Assembly: GCA_913048115.1 (NCBI GenBank)
Contig: CAJWVI010000017.1
Location: forward strand, 1-39,078
Length of the DNA: 39,078 nt
Origin: an uncultured Flavobacteriaceae bacterium
GTDB taxonomy: Bacteria; Bacteroidota; Bacteroidia; Flavobacteriales; Flavobacteriaceae
Direction of reading: 5' to 3'
Each line of letters starts with the position of its first letter. The first letter of the stretch is position 1. The position numbers and the translations under genes were made by a program. A model generated the notes under the pieces. The model was not told where the DNA came from. It worked only from the letters and a program-made list of their open reading frames with translations, and made no database searches. Of the stretch, positions 1 to 8,128 are shown piece by piece.

Positions 1-114
1 GGGAGAAAAAGGAAAAGGAGAAGGAGAGGGAAAAGGAGAGGGAAAAGGAGAGGGAAAAGGAGAGGGAGAAGGAGAAGGAAAAGGAGAAGGAAAAGGAAAA
101 GGAAAAGGAAAGAG
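1..114 (+). repeat. Pure-purine GGA-rich tandem repeat coding for Gly-Lys/Glu
   Basis: The first 114 bases contain no pyrimidine at all. The tract is built from GGAAAA, GGAGAG and GGAGAA units, with a 12-base unit (GGAAAAGGAGAG) repeated about three times near its start. Read in the frame of the gene that follows, it encodes alternating Gly and Lys or Glu residues. It begins at the window edge, so its true length is unknown. Purine mirror-repeat tracts can form triplex DNA and can change length by slippage; both are inferences here. Confidence 0.9.
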
Positions 115-574
115 CATGAAATCTGGGGAAAAGGGTTCTTCAAAGGACGCTCAACAAAGCGAAAACAACGATGGCGAGCTTTTTGAAATATACAAACAAC
201 AAGTTCAATTACGCCAAGAGCTTGAAGATAGATTAAGTAAAGAAGGCCTTAAGGGCCTTGGCGGAGATTTGATTAAGAAAATGGAAGGCGTCGAACAACA
301 ATTACTCGACAAGGGCTTTCAGCAGCGCACGCTTGAAAAAATGCTCAACCTTCAATACGAGCTGTTAAAACTAGAAGAGGCAGATTTTAAGCAAGGGCAA
401 GACACTAAGCGAGAATCTATAAGTAGTAGAAAAAAATATAATAATGCAACACAAAGATCTCCACAAGAGATTAAAAAATACTTTAACACGATTGAAATCT
501 TAAACCGTGAAGCACTTCCTTTGCGCCAAGAGTATAAAGAGAAAGTACAGTCGTATTTTAAGAAAAACCAATGA
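2..574 (+). CDS. DUF4175 family protein, C-terminal part (5' end outside window)
   Basis: The reading frame is open to the left edge, so the Met at 116 is internal and not the start. The visible 190 residues begin with about 36 residues of Gly-Lys/Glu repeat, followed by a charged helical domain. The C-terminal block, with QLRQELEDRL, QQRTLEKMLNLQYELLKLE and IEILNREALPLRQEYK, matches from memory the end of the very large flavobacterial DUF4175 membrane proteins. Those carry N-terminal transmembrane segments and a Gly/Gln/Asn-rich linker. Function is unknown. The stop overlaps the ybeY start (ATGA), so the two are probably translationally coupled. The Lys/Glu version of the linker is the odd feature. 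Family assignment is fairly sure; function is not. Confidence 0.8.
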   Translation, partial: GEKGKGEGEGKGEGKGEGKGEGEGEGKGEGKGKGKGKSMKSGEKGSSKDAQQSENNDGELFEIYKQQVQLRQELEDRLSKEGLKGLGGDLIKKMEGVEQQLLDKGFQQRTLEKMLNLQYELLKLEEADFKQGQDTKRESISSRKKYNNATQRSPQEIKKYFNTIEILNREALPLRQEYKEKVQSYFKKNQ

Positions 575-987
575 TTGATTTTTATTCACAAACAGAGTTT
601 ACCCTAGAAAACTCCGACGCCATATGCGATTGGATTTCTGAAACTATCGAGAAAGAAAGCTTTGAACAAGGTGACATTGCGTACATATTTTGTGACGACG
701 CGTATCTTCATAAATTGAACATTCAATTTTTAGACCACGACACGCTTACAGATATTATTAGTTTTGACAACTCTCTAGGCACACAAATTCATGGTGAAAT
801 TTATATTTCTTTAGAGCGTGTTACTGAAAACGCGAAAACCTATGGGGTTTCCTTTGCGGAGGAACTTCACCGAGTAATGATACATGGTGTTCTTCATTTT
901 TGCGGGTATAAAGACAAGACTGATGGCGACCAACAAAGGATGACAGGCAAGGAAAACGAGTCCTTAGGGTGCCGAACATTTGTCTAG
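571..987 (+). CDS. ybeY: Endoribonuclease YbeY, rRNA maturation factor
   Basis: A 138-residue protein of the UPF0054 family, a single-strand-specific metal-dependent RNase that acts in 16S rRNA 3' end maturation and ribosome quality control in the cytoplasm. The signature helix reads HGVLHFCGYKD at residues 105-115. The first two zinc-ligand histidines (HxxxH) are present, but the third position, His in E. coli, is Asp. The family motif TDIISFD (residues about 60-66) is also present. It follows the DUF4175 gene with a 4-base ATGA overlap and precedes mnmG, an order I know from flavobacteria. Length is normal for Bacteroidota. Confidence 0.93.
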   Translation: MIDFYSQTEFTLENSDAICDWISETIEKESFEQGDIAYIFCDDAYLHKLNIQFLDHDTLTDIISFDNSLGTQIHGEIYISLERVTENAKTYGVSFAEELHRVMIHGVLHFCGYKDKTDGDQQRMTGKENESLGCRTFV

Positions 988-1022
988 CACTCTGAATATC
1001 AACAAATTACACATTTAACTAC

Positions 1023-1050
1023 TTGATTGTAAGTTAATTACCTATCTTTG
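1023..1050 (+). promoter_or_regulatory. Bacteroidota-type promoter for mnmG
   Basis: TTG at 1023-1025, a 17-base spacer and TATCTTTG at 1043-1050 match the Bacteroidota -33/-7 consensus (TTG, then TAnnTTTG). Transcription would start near 1055 and the leader would carry the palindrome at 1072-1091. Confidence 0.65.
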
Positions 1051-1071
1051 CGCCCCTTTTAATGTGCTTTC

Positions 1072-1091
1072 ATTGTTCCACGTGGAACAAT
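1072..1091. promoter_or_regulatory. parS-like centromere site 1, upstream of mnmG
   Basis: A perfect 20-base palindrome, ATTGTTCCACGTGGAACAAT. Its 16-base core TGTTCCACGTGGAACA is a recognised variant of the bacterial chromosomal parS consensus (TGTTTCACGTGAAACA), the ParB/Spo0J binding site. It lies between the mnmG promoter and its start codon. ParB itself is not encoded in this window. Confidence 0.8.
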
Positions 1092-1109
1092 TTAAAAAAA
1101 ATAAGTAAA

Positions 1110-2981
1110 ATGTTTGAAAAAGAATACGATGTTATTGTTGTAGGTGGTGGACACGCTGGTTCAGAAGCGGCCGCTGCAGCCGCCAACCTAGGGTCTAAAA
1201 CACTGCTTATTACCATGAGCCTTCAAAACATTGGGCAGATGTCTTGCAACCCTGCCATGGGGGGTATTGCAAAAGGCCAGATTGTTAGAGAAATTGACGC
1301 TCTTGGCGGGTATAGCGGAATTGTAAGTGACAACACAGCAATTCAGTTTAAGATGCTTAACAAGTCTAAGGGTCCCGCTATGTGGAGCCCCAGAGTGCAG
1401 AGTGACCGTATGCGGTTTGCAGAAGCATGGCGCTTGATGCTAGAGGGAACTAAAAATTTAGATTTCTATCAAGAAATGGTTTCTGGAATTCTTGTTGAAG
1501 GAGAAAAAATTGTAGGAGTAAAAACATCTTTAGGTATTGAGGTACGTGGTAAAACCGTAATACTCACTAATGGAACTTTTTTAAATGGATTAATTCATAT
1601 TGGTGAAAAACAATTTGGAGGTGGTAGAGCAGGAGAAGGTGCAGCCTACGGGATTACAAAAGAATTAGTTGATCTGGGTTTTGAGTCTGGTAGAATGAAA
1701 ACCGGCACACCGCCAAGAGTAGACGGAAGGTCGCTTGACTTTTCAAAAATGATTGTGCAACCAGGAGATGTATCTCCAGAAAAGTTTTCTTACCTAAAAA
1801 GCACCAAACCTCTAGAGCATCAACGCGATTGCCACATGAGTCACACAAGTCTAGAGGTACATGATTTGCTTCGCGAGGGCTTTGATCGTTCCCCGATGTT
1901 TAACGGCGCAATTAATAGCGTTGGGCCAAGGTATTGTCCGTCTATTGAGGATAAAATCAATCGATTTGCAGACAAAAATAGCCATCAATTGTTTGTTGAG
2001 CCTGAGGGATGGGACACCGTAGAGTATTATGTAAATGGTTTTTCTACCTCTTTGCCAGAAGATGTTCAATTTAAAGCACTCCGAAAAGTTGTAGGGTTTG
2101 AAAATGTAAAGTTTTTTAGACCTGGATATGCCATTGAGTATGATTTTTTCCCACCAACGCAACTTAGACACACACTAGAAACTAAGAACATAAAGGGTTT
2201 ATTTTTTGCGGGACAAATCAATGGTACTACTGGATACGAAGAAGCCGCATCTCAGGGTTTAATGGCTGGAATAAACGCACATCTTAAGGTAAAAGAAGAA
2301 GAGCCCCTTATTATAAAAAGGAATGAGGCATACATTGGTGTTCTAATTGACGACCTTATAACTAAGGGAACAGAGGAGCCTTATAGAATGTTTACATCGC
2401 GCGCAGAATATAGAACCTTATTGCGCCAAGACAATGCAGATTTTAGACTTACGCCGATGTCTTATAATATTGGTTTGGCATCAGAACAACGCCTCAAGCT
2501 AATGGACGAAAAGAAAGAAAAGAGCGAGGCGTTTATTCATTTTTTTAAACAGAGCAGCGTTACTCCCGAGGTAATAAATCCTATTCTAGAAATAAAAAAA
2601 TCTGCAATTGTTAAGCAGAGCGATAAACTTTTTAAACCACTCTCTAGGCCTAACATCACGATGGAGGACATGCAAAAAATTGATTTTGTGTCAAATTACA
2701 TTGATAAACATGATTTAGATCATCAGGTGCTTCAGCAAACAGAGATACAAATAAAATATGCAGGGTATATTGCCAAAGAAAAAAACAATGCAGACAAGCT
2801 CAACAGGCTAGAGGGCATTAAAATTCCAGAGGGGTTTGATTACTCAAAACTAAAGTCTTTGTCTTATGAGGCAAAAGAAAAGTTAAGCAATATAAGACCC
2901 GTAACGGTTTCACAGGCTTCGCGTATTAGCGGCGTATCACCAAACGACATCTCTGTGATGCTTGTTTATATGGGGCGATAG
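1110..2981 (+). CDS. mnmG: tRNA uridine-5-carboxymethylaminomethyl modification enzyme MnmG (GidA)
   Basis: A 623-residue FAD protein. With MnmE it installs the carboxymethylaminomethyl group on the wobble uridine (U34) of several tRNAs. The N terminus has the dinucleotide-binding motif VVGGGHAGSEAA, followed by MSCNPAMGGIAKGQ and GPAMWSPR. The mid-region holds the family signatures SRAEYRTLLRQDNAD and GLFFAGQINGTTGYEEAASQG. An ATG at 1062 lies in frame but would put the parS-like palindrome in the coding sequence. The start at 1110 gives the usual MFEKEYDVIVVGGG beginning and a standard length. The gene is flanked on both sides by parS-like sites, and gidA is a common neighbour of replication origins. 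Confidence 0.97.
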   Translation: MFEKEYDVIVVGGGHAGSEAAAAAANLGSKTLLITMSLQNIGQMSCNPAMGGIAKGQIVREIDALGGYSGIVSDNTAIQFKMLNKSKGPAMWSPRVQSDRMRFAEAWRLMLEGTKNLDFYQEMVSGILVEGEKIVGVKTSLGIEVRGKTVILTNGTFLNGLIHIGEKQFGGGRAGEGAAYGITKELVDLGFESGRMKTGTPPRVDGRSLDFSKMIVQPGDVSPEKFSYLKSTKPLEHQRDCHMSHTSLEVHDLLREGFDRSPMFNGAINSVGPRYCPSIEDKINRFADKNSHQLFVEPEGWDTVEYYVNGFSTSLPEDVQFKALRKVVGFENVKFFRPGYAIEYDFFPPTQLRHTLETKNIKGLFFAGQINGTTGYEEAASQGLMAGINAHLKVKEEEPLIIKRNEAYIGVLIDDLITKGTEEPYRMFTSRAEYRTLLRQDNADFRLTPMSYNIGLASEQRLKLMDEKKEKSEAFIHFFKQSSVTPEVINPILEIKKSAIVKQSDKLFKPLSRPNITMEDMQKIDFVSNYIDKHDLDHQVLQQTEIQIKYAGYIAKEKNNADKLNRLEGIKIPEGFDYSKLKSLSYEAKEKLSNIRPVTVSQASRISGVSPNDISVMLVYMGR

Positions 2982-2986
2982 ATTAA

Positions 2987-3002
2987 TGTTTCACGTGGAA
3001 CA
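2987..3002. promoter_or_regulatory. parS-like centromere site 2, downstream of mnmG
   Basis: TGTTTCACGTGGAACA begins five bases after the mnmG stop. It is a hybrid of the two common parS half sites (TGTTTCAC and GTGGAACA) and differs from a perfect palindrome by one base pair. Together with the site at 1072-1091 it brackets mnmG at a distance of about 1.9 kb. Confidence 0.75.
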
Positions 3003-3028
3003 AATATTTAACAAAGCAACAATTTTTT

Positions 3029-3874
3029 TTGAACACACAAGACAGCACTTTTTATCTTTCAACCAAAGACTATTTTAAAACTGGAGAAGTTTTTGATTTA
3101 GTGCATGATTCTCGGTACGATTTTTTAATTACCACGCCGCAGCCTCCAAAAGAATCTCTGGCAAGCTATTATGACACTGAAGATTATATCTCTCATTCAA
3201 ACACTCAAAAAGGAGTGGTCGCTTTTCTATATACCTTGGTCCAGAAATGGTCTTTAAAAAATAAAAAAAACCTTGTTTGTAACCTTTCAAAACAAAAAGG
3301 AAGGTTGTTGGATGTTGGGGCAGGAACTGGATCGTTTTGTGAAATCATAAAACATGCTGGTTGGGAAACTATTGGCGTCGAGCCCAATAATAAGGCAAGA
3401 AAAATTGCAGCACAAAGACAGCTCTTGCTGTTAGAAAACATAGAGGATGTACAAGGTCAAAAATTTGACGTGATAACGCTTTGGCATGTATTAGAACATC
3501 TTCCAGATTTAGAAAAAACGATCGTAAAAATTGAAAACCTACTAAGCCCTCAAGGCGTTTTAATTATTGCGGTTCCAAATTATAAATCTTTTGACGCAAA
3601 ATACTACAAACAGTTCTGGGCAGCCTATGACGCCCCAAGACATTTATGGCATTTTTCTCAAAAAAGCATGACGCATTTGTTTTCTAAAAACATAACACTA
3701 CTCAAAACCAAACCCATGATTTTTGATTCTTTTTATGTTAGCCTACTTTCTGAAAAGTATAAAACCGGAAATTCTTTTTCTTTAAAAGCTTTTTTTATTG
3801 GCCTTTGGTCAAACATTAGTGCAATACGGTCAAAAGAATACTCTTCATTAATTTACTGCTTTAAAAAAGCTTAG
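3029..3874 (+). CDS. Class I SAM-dependent methyltransferase
   Basis: A 281-residue protein with a Rossmann-type methyltransferase core (Methyltransf_23 type). Motif I is LLDVGAGTGSF (residues about 92-102), the acidic end of strand 2 is GVEPN, and DVITLWHVLEHLPDLEKTI is the following motif. The segment APRHLWHFSQKSM is typical of this group, whose members often act on quinone-like, sugar or lipid substrates; the substrate here is unknown. No ATG precedes the domain in frame, so TTG at 3029 is the likely start. It follows mnmG by 47 bases, with parS-like site 2 in the gap, and I see no separate promoter. Confidence 0.85.
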   Translation: MNTQDSTFYLSTKDYFKTGEVFDLVHDSRYDFLITTPQPPKESLASYYDTEDYISHSNTQKGVVAFLYTLVQKWSLKNKKNLVCNLSKQKGRLLDVGAGTGSFCEIIKHAGWETIGVEPNNKARKIAAQRQLLLLENIEDVQGQKFDVITLWHVLEHLPDLEKTIVKIENLLSPQGVLIIAVPNYKSFDAKYYKQFWAAYDAPRHLWHFSQKSMTHLFSKNITLLKTKPMIFDSFYVSLLSEKYKTGNSFSLKAFFIGLWSNISAIRSKEYSSLIYCFKKA

Positions 3875-4037
3875 AATCTATTTTAACCACAGTTTTCTCT
3901 AGTCAAAACAAACGCGCATATTCTTTGTTGCGCAACCCCTAAAAACCCCTTAGGACGCTTTATTTGAAGCAGTTATCGATAGGCAAATCAAATAGAAGCC
4001 TCTGTAATCAATAGAAAATAACTATTATTTGTAGTTG

Positions 4038-5186
4038 TTATGATTTAGCATGAATAAGCCTAGTGAGCTTAATGGAGAGATCTGTGAAAATAATTTTAGC
4101 ATTCCCATTCCTTTCAATATGATAAGATGCTTCCTCTATGGCTTCAGAAATTTCAAAAATATTGTTTTGATGAATGAAAGGCGCAAACTTCTCAATAGAA
4201 AACTTTGTGGTTGGCGCGTCAAAAAACAGCAAGCTATCTACTTTGTAATTTTTAAGCAATGCTTGCCTAAAGGTTTCTTGACAGTAGCTCAAAAACTTCT
4301 TTTGGGTCTCTCTTCCTTCTTTTGCAATTTCTTCACTCCATGAAATTAGTGCGTTAATAGAAGATTTGTTTCCTTTTGCCTTAAAGGCGGTTCGTACCCA
4401 GTCCACAAACCAATTTTCAAAAATCGCATCATCACCTCCATTGTTTAATAAACACAACGCTTGGTGAAAATCTCCGTTTGACAAACTACTGATTTTCAGA
4501 GCTTTGTTTTTAGAAACACCCTTGTTTTCGATGAGTTGTTTAGAGATGGTCTCTTCTGGTAATAGTGGAAACTGTAATTTTTGACACCGTGATTGTACTG
4601 TTCCTAAAATTTGTTCTTCTTTTTCGGTCAACAACAAAAGCACCGTGTTTTTGGGAGGCTCCTCTATAAGTTTTAAAATTTTATTAGCACAAGCCGTGTT
4701 CATCCTATCGGCCATCCAAATAATCATAATTTTATGCCCGCCTTCATAAGCTTTTAAAGACAAGCTTTTGAGCATTTGCTTTGCCTCGTCTACATTAATG
4801 TTTCCTTGTTTCTTTTCGATACCCAAACACGCCAACCAATCATATAATGAGCCATAAGGATTCTTCGCCACAAACAACCTCCAGTCTTCTAGGAAAAGCC
4901 CCGAATAAGGATGCTTTTTAACAGCATCATTTGTGTTTACAGGAAAGACAAAATGTAAATCAGGGTGTGCGAGGTTTGCAACCTTGGTCATGCAGCTTTC
5001 ATGGCCAGTAGATCCCGGGGCGTGATTGCTTGCTAAAATAGCTTGCGCATAGGCAATAGCCATAGGCAGCAAACCACTCCCGGTTTTACCAACAAAAAGT
5101 TGTGCGTGAGGAATTCTACCATTTTCAATGCTTTTAAGCAAATGGTTTTTAATATGTGTTTGGCCTAATATGTCAGAAAAAAGCAT
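4038..5186 (-). CDS. holB: DNA polymerase III clamp-loader subunit delta'
   Basis: A 382-residue AAA+ protein of the replicative clamp loader. The N terminus MLFSDILGQTHIKNHLLKSI is the usual start of flavobacterial homologues; an in-frame ATG 63 bases upstream would add an unconserved stretch. The Walker A region (VGKTGSGLLPMA) lacks the GK[ST] ending, as expected for delta', which does not hydrolyse ATP. The SRC motif that supplies an arginine to neighbouring subunits is present (VQSRCQKLQF). The zinc-module cysteines of E. coli delta' are largely absent; only one Cys remains near residue 66. It is divergent from pgk. Confidence 0.9.
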   Translation of the reverse strand: MLFSDILGQTHIKNHLLKSIENGRIPHAQLFVGKTGSGLLPMAIAYAQAILASNHAPGSTGHESCMTKVANLAHPDLHFVFPVNTNDAVKKHPYSGLFLEDWRLFVAKNPYGSLYDWLACLGIEKKQGNINVDEAKQMLKSLSLKAYEGGHKIMIIWMADRMNTACANKILKLIEEPPKNTVLLLLTEKEEQILGTVQSRCQKLQFPLLPEETISKQLIENKGVSKNKALKISSLSNGDFHQALCLLNNGGDDAIFENWFVDWVRTAFKAKGNKSSINALISWSEEIAKEGRETQKKFLSYCQETFRQALLKNYKVDSLLFFDAPTTKFSIEKFAPFIHQNNIFEISEAIEEASYHIERNGNAKIIFTDLSIKLTRLIHAKS

Positions 5187-5255
5187 ATGCAAATGTAGCC
5201 AAATATTACAAACACTCATACTAGAAAAAGAGCTATTACTTGCCGTCAAAAACTG

Positions 5256-5263
5256 TATATTTG
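5256..5263 (+). promoter_or_regulatory. -7 element of the pgk promoter
   Basis: TATATTTG matches TAnnTTTG and lies 18 bases before the pgk start codon. The nearest upstream TTG (5240-5242) is only 13 bases away, shorter than the usual spacer, so the -33 element is weak or absent. Confidence 0.5.
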
Positions 5264-5281
5264 TTTCATTAAAAACTAGTT

Positions 5282-6469
5282 ATGAAAACAGTACAAGACA
5301 TTAATTTTAAAGATAAAAAAGCATTAATCAGAGTAGATTTTAATGTCCCACTAGACAACGCCTTTAAGGTTACCGACGCTACTAGAATTGAGGCCGCAAA
5401 GCCAACAATTGTTAAAATATTAGAAGACGGAGGTAGCTGTATTTTAATGTCTCACCTAGGAAGACCCAAAAACAAAGAAAATGAATTTTCTTTAAAGCAT
5501 ATTGTTGAAACCGCAGCAGCTGTATTGGGGCTTAGTGTCTTATTTGTTAATGACTGTGTTGGCCCTAGCGCCGAGGCTGCTGTTGCAAATCTAAATCCCG
5601 GTGAGGTTTTGTTGCTTGAGAACTTGCGCTATTACAAAGAAGAAACTACTGGAGATTTAGGATTTGCAAAACAATTAGCCTCCCTTGGTGATGTGTATGT
5701 AAACGACGCTTTTGGTAGTGCGCATAGGGCGCATGCATCTACCACAATTATTGCTGATTACTTTCCAGAAAACAAATGTTTTGGCGCATTGCTGGCCTCT
5801 GAGATATTTAATCTTGAAAAAGTATTAGGAGCAAGTCAAAAACCCGTAACCGCAATTATTGGAGGCGCAAAAGTGTCTTCAAAAATAACGGTGATAGAAA
5901 ACATCTTAGATAAAGTTGACCACCTTATTATTGGAGGAGGCATGGCCTTTACATTTATAAAAGCTCAAGGAGGTCAAATAGGAAGCTCTTTGGTTGAGGA
6001 TGACAAGCAGGCCCTTGCGCTTCAAATTCTTAAGACAGCAAAAGAAAAGGGTGTTGAAATTCACCTGCCTGTTGATGTTATTGTTGCAGATCAGTTTTCT
6101 GAATTTGCTAGCACAGAAATTAGCCCAATACACGAGATTGCAGAAGGCTGGATGGGCTTAGACTCGGGCCCACAATCAAACAGCAATTTTGCAAGTGTGA
6201 TATTAAAATCAAAAACAATTTTATGGAATGGTCCTGTGGGTGTTTTTGAAATGGAGCTCTTCTCTGGAGGAACTATTTCTTTAGGAAACGCTATAGCAGA
6301 AGCAACACAACAAGGGGCTTTTTCTCTTGTAGGAGGAGGAGACTCTGTAGCCGCGGCAAAACAATTTAACCTAAGTCAAAAAGTAAGCTATGTATCTACA
6401 GGAGGAGGCGCGATGCTTGAAATGCTTGAGGGTAAAACACTGCCGGGTATTCAGGCAATATTAGATTAA
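5282..6469 (+). CDS. pgk: Phosphoglycerate kinase
   Basis: A 395-residue glycolytic enzyme that transfers phosphate from 1,3-bisphosphoglycerate to ADP. The conserved blocks are all seen: RVDFNVPLD near the N terminus, SHLGRPK, ENLRYYKEE, NDAFGSAHRAHAST for 3-phosphoglycerate binding, GGAKVSSKI, WNGPVGVFE, GGGDSVAA and STGGGAMLEMLEGKTLPG at the nucleotide site. Length is normal. It is divergent from holB across about 95 bases and leads a run of plus-strand genes with short gaps. Confidence 0.98.
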   Translation: MKTVQDINFKDKKALIRVDFNVPLDNAFKVTDATRIEAAKPTIVKILEDGGSCILMSHLGRPKNKENEFSLKHIVETAAAVLGLSVLFVNDCVGPSAEAAVANLNPGEVLLLENLRYYKEETTGDLGFAKQLASLGDVYVNDAFGSAHRAHASTTIIADYFPENKCFGALLASEIFNLEKVLGASQKPVTAIIGGAKVSSKITVIENILDKVDHLIIGGGMAFTFIKAQGGQIGSSLVEDDKQALALQILKTAKEKGVEIHLPVDVIVADQFSEFASTEISPIHEIAEGWMGLDSGPQSNSNFASVILKSKTILWNGPVGVFEMELFSGGTISLGNAIAEATQQGAFSLVGGGDSVAAAKQFNLSQKVSYVSTGGGAMLEMLEGKTLPGIQAILD

Positions 6470-6515
6470 TATTTTTAAATAATTTTTTTGATAACATAAT
6501 CTCGTTGCATTATAT

Positions 6516-8108
6516 ATGAAACAGGTCTTTTGTTCTATTTTTTTTCTGTTGTGCACTTTTGGACAAGCCCAAGACACTTTGGTTTTTCCAAAAGGAGTCT
6601 TGCAAAACACAGCTGTTGCTAAGGGTGTTCCGTCAGACTCTCCGCAAGGGCAGTCTATTCAAGTACAAGATACAATACAGACCCACGATATCGCTACCGC
6701 TTTCTCACCCAAAAGTATTGCTAGACAAGTAAAAGATAGCGCAACTATTAAATTGGAAGACATGGCCGCTGCTAGGCGCTACGATAGCCTTTGGCTAAAG
6801 GAGCTTTACAATAACAGCATGTTTGAAGAGGTTTATGGAAGCATTACCAAGATGACTTACGAGCCTGTTGATTATATCGAGCTCCCTACCCAACTATTAA
6901 AACAACGCCTTGCTGAAATTAATAGCAGAACCCCTTTTAATGTTGAATACAATTCCTCTTTGGAGAGCGTTATAAAAAACTACCTTAAAAACCGTCGCGG
7001 GACGATGGGCAAACTCATGGCTCTGAGCGACTATTACTTTCCTATGTTTGAAGAGGCTCTAGCAAAATACAACATTCCATTAGAGCTTAAGTATTTAGCT
7101 ATTGTAGAATCTGCACTGCGTCCAACGGCGTCCTCTAGGGTTGGCGCTACAGGACTCTGGCAGTTTATGTTTAGCACTGGTAAAATGTTTGGCCTTGACG
7201 TTAATAGTTATGTAGACGACAGAAGCGACCCTTTAAAAGCAACCCAAGCTGCCTGTAAATATTTAGAGGCACTTCACAGGCGTCTTGGTGATTGGGACTT
7301 GGCTTTAGCGGCCTATAATTCTGGCCCAGGAAATGTGTCAAAAGCCATTAGAAGATCTGGAGGGTATACAAATTATTGGAATATTCGTCCATACCTTCCA
7401 CGCGAAACTGCTGGATACGTCCCTGCCTTTTTAGCAACCATGTATATTTTTGAGTATTCAAAAGAACACGGCTTTAAAAGTAATGGCCCAAGAATTCCAT
7501 ACATAGCAACAGACACTATTCATATTAAAAACCAGATCGCGCTAGAACACGTGGTAGATCTTATTGATATAGACATGGAAGAGCTGGAGTTTTTAAACCC
7601 ACAATATAAGCTGGGTATCATACCCGTGGTTAAGAACGAAACTTACTCTTTAAGATTACCTGTAGATTTGGTAGGTGCTTTTGTGGCCAATGAGCAGGCT
7701 ATATATGCGTACGCAGCTACCGCCTTCAATAAAAGAGAAAAGCCTTTACCCGCACTAGACGATCTTGATAGTAAAATATATTATAAGGTTAAAACCGGAG
7801 ATTATTTAGGTAAGATTGCCGACAGGTTTGGGGTTCGCGTAAGCCAGATAAAAAGATGGAATGGTCTAAAAAACAGCAATCTAAAAATTGGAAAACGCTT
7901 GGTGGTTTTTCCAAGAAAAATACCTAAAATTTCCAAGAAAAACACTCCAACAAACAATTCAAGCACTAAGATATATATTGTTAAAAAAGGAGATTCCTTA
8001 TGGAGCATTGCACAACAATATCCAGGAGTTACTGTTGCCGATATTAAAAAGCGGAATGATCTTAGCAGTACCAAATTAACCCTTGGTATGGAACTTAAAA
8101 TTTTATAG
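6516..8108 (+). CDS. LysM-containing lytic murein transglycosylase (MltD-like)
   Basis: A 530-residue exported protein. A signal peptide covers about residues 1-18 (cleavage near FGQAQ). The SLT (goose-lysozyme-like) domain spans about residues 180-300: ELKYLAIVESALRPTASS holds the catalytic Glu, followed by GATGLWQFMFSTGKMFGL and DLALAAYNSGPGNVSKAI. Two LysM peptidoglycan-binding repeats follow, YYKVKTGDYLGKIADRFGV and IYIVKKGDSLWSIAQQYPGV. The enzyme should cleave the glycan strand of periplasmic peptidoglycan to 1,6-anhydromuropeptides. The architecture is that of E. coli MltD, but no lipobox is seen. It lies 46 bases after pgk. Confidence 0.93.
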   Translation: MKQVFCSIFFLLCTFGQAQDTLVFPKGVLQNTAVAKGVPSDSPQGQSIQVQDTIQTHDIATAFSPKSIARQVKDSATIKLEDMAAARRYDSLWLKELYNNSMFEEVYGSITKMTYEPVDYIELPTQLLKQRLAEINSRTPFNVEYNSSLESVIKNYLKNRRGTMGKLMALSDYYFPMFEEALAKYNIPLELKYLAIVESALRPTASSRVGATGLWQFMFSTGKMFGLDVNSYVDDRSDPLKATQAACKYLEALHRRLGDWDLALAAYNSGPGNVSKAIRRSGGYTNYWNIRPYLPRETAGYVPAFLATMYIFEYSKEHGFKSNGPRIPYIATDTIHIKNQIALEHVVDLIDIDMEELEFLNPQYKLGIIPVVKNETYSLRLPVDLVGAFVANEQAIYAYAATAFNKREKPLPALDDLDSKIYYKVKTGDYLGKIADRFGVRVSQIKRWNGLKNSNLKIGKRLVVFPRKIPKISKKNTPTNNSSTKIYIVKKGDSLWSIAQQYPGVTVADIKKRNDLSSTKLTLGMELKIL

Positions 8109-8128
8109 TAATCTGTTAATATTTTTAT

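Noticed and set aside
1062-1109. Longer mnmG start at the ATG of 1062
   Set aside because: It would code through the parS-like palindrome and gives a 16-residue extension not seen in MnmG; the start at 1110 gives the standard N terminus and length.
3875-4037. Small hairpins between the methyltransferase and holB genes
   Set aside because: GCGCA/TGCGC near 3914 and CCTAA/TTAGG near 3940 have no T tails and five-base stems; not enough for a terminator call.
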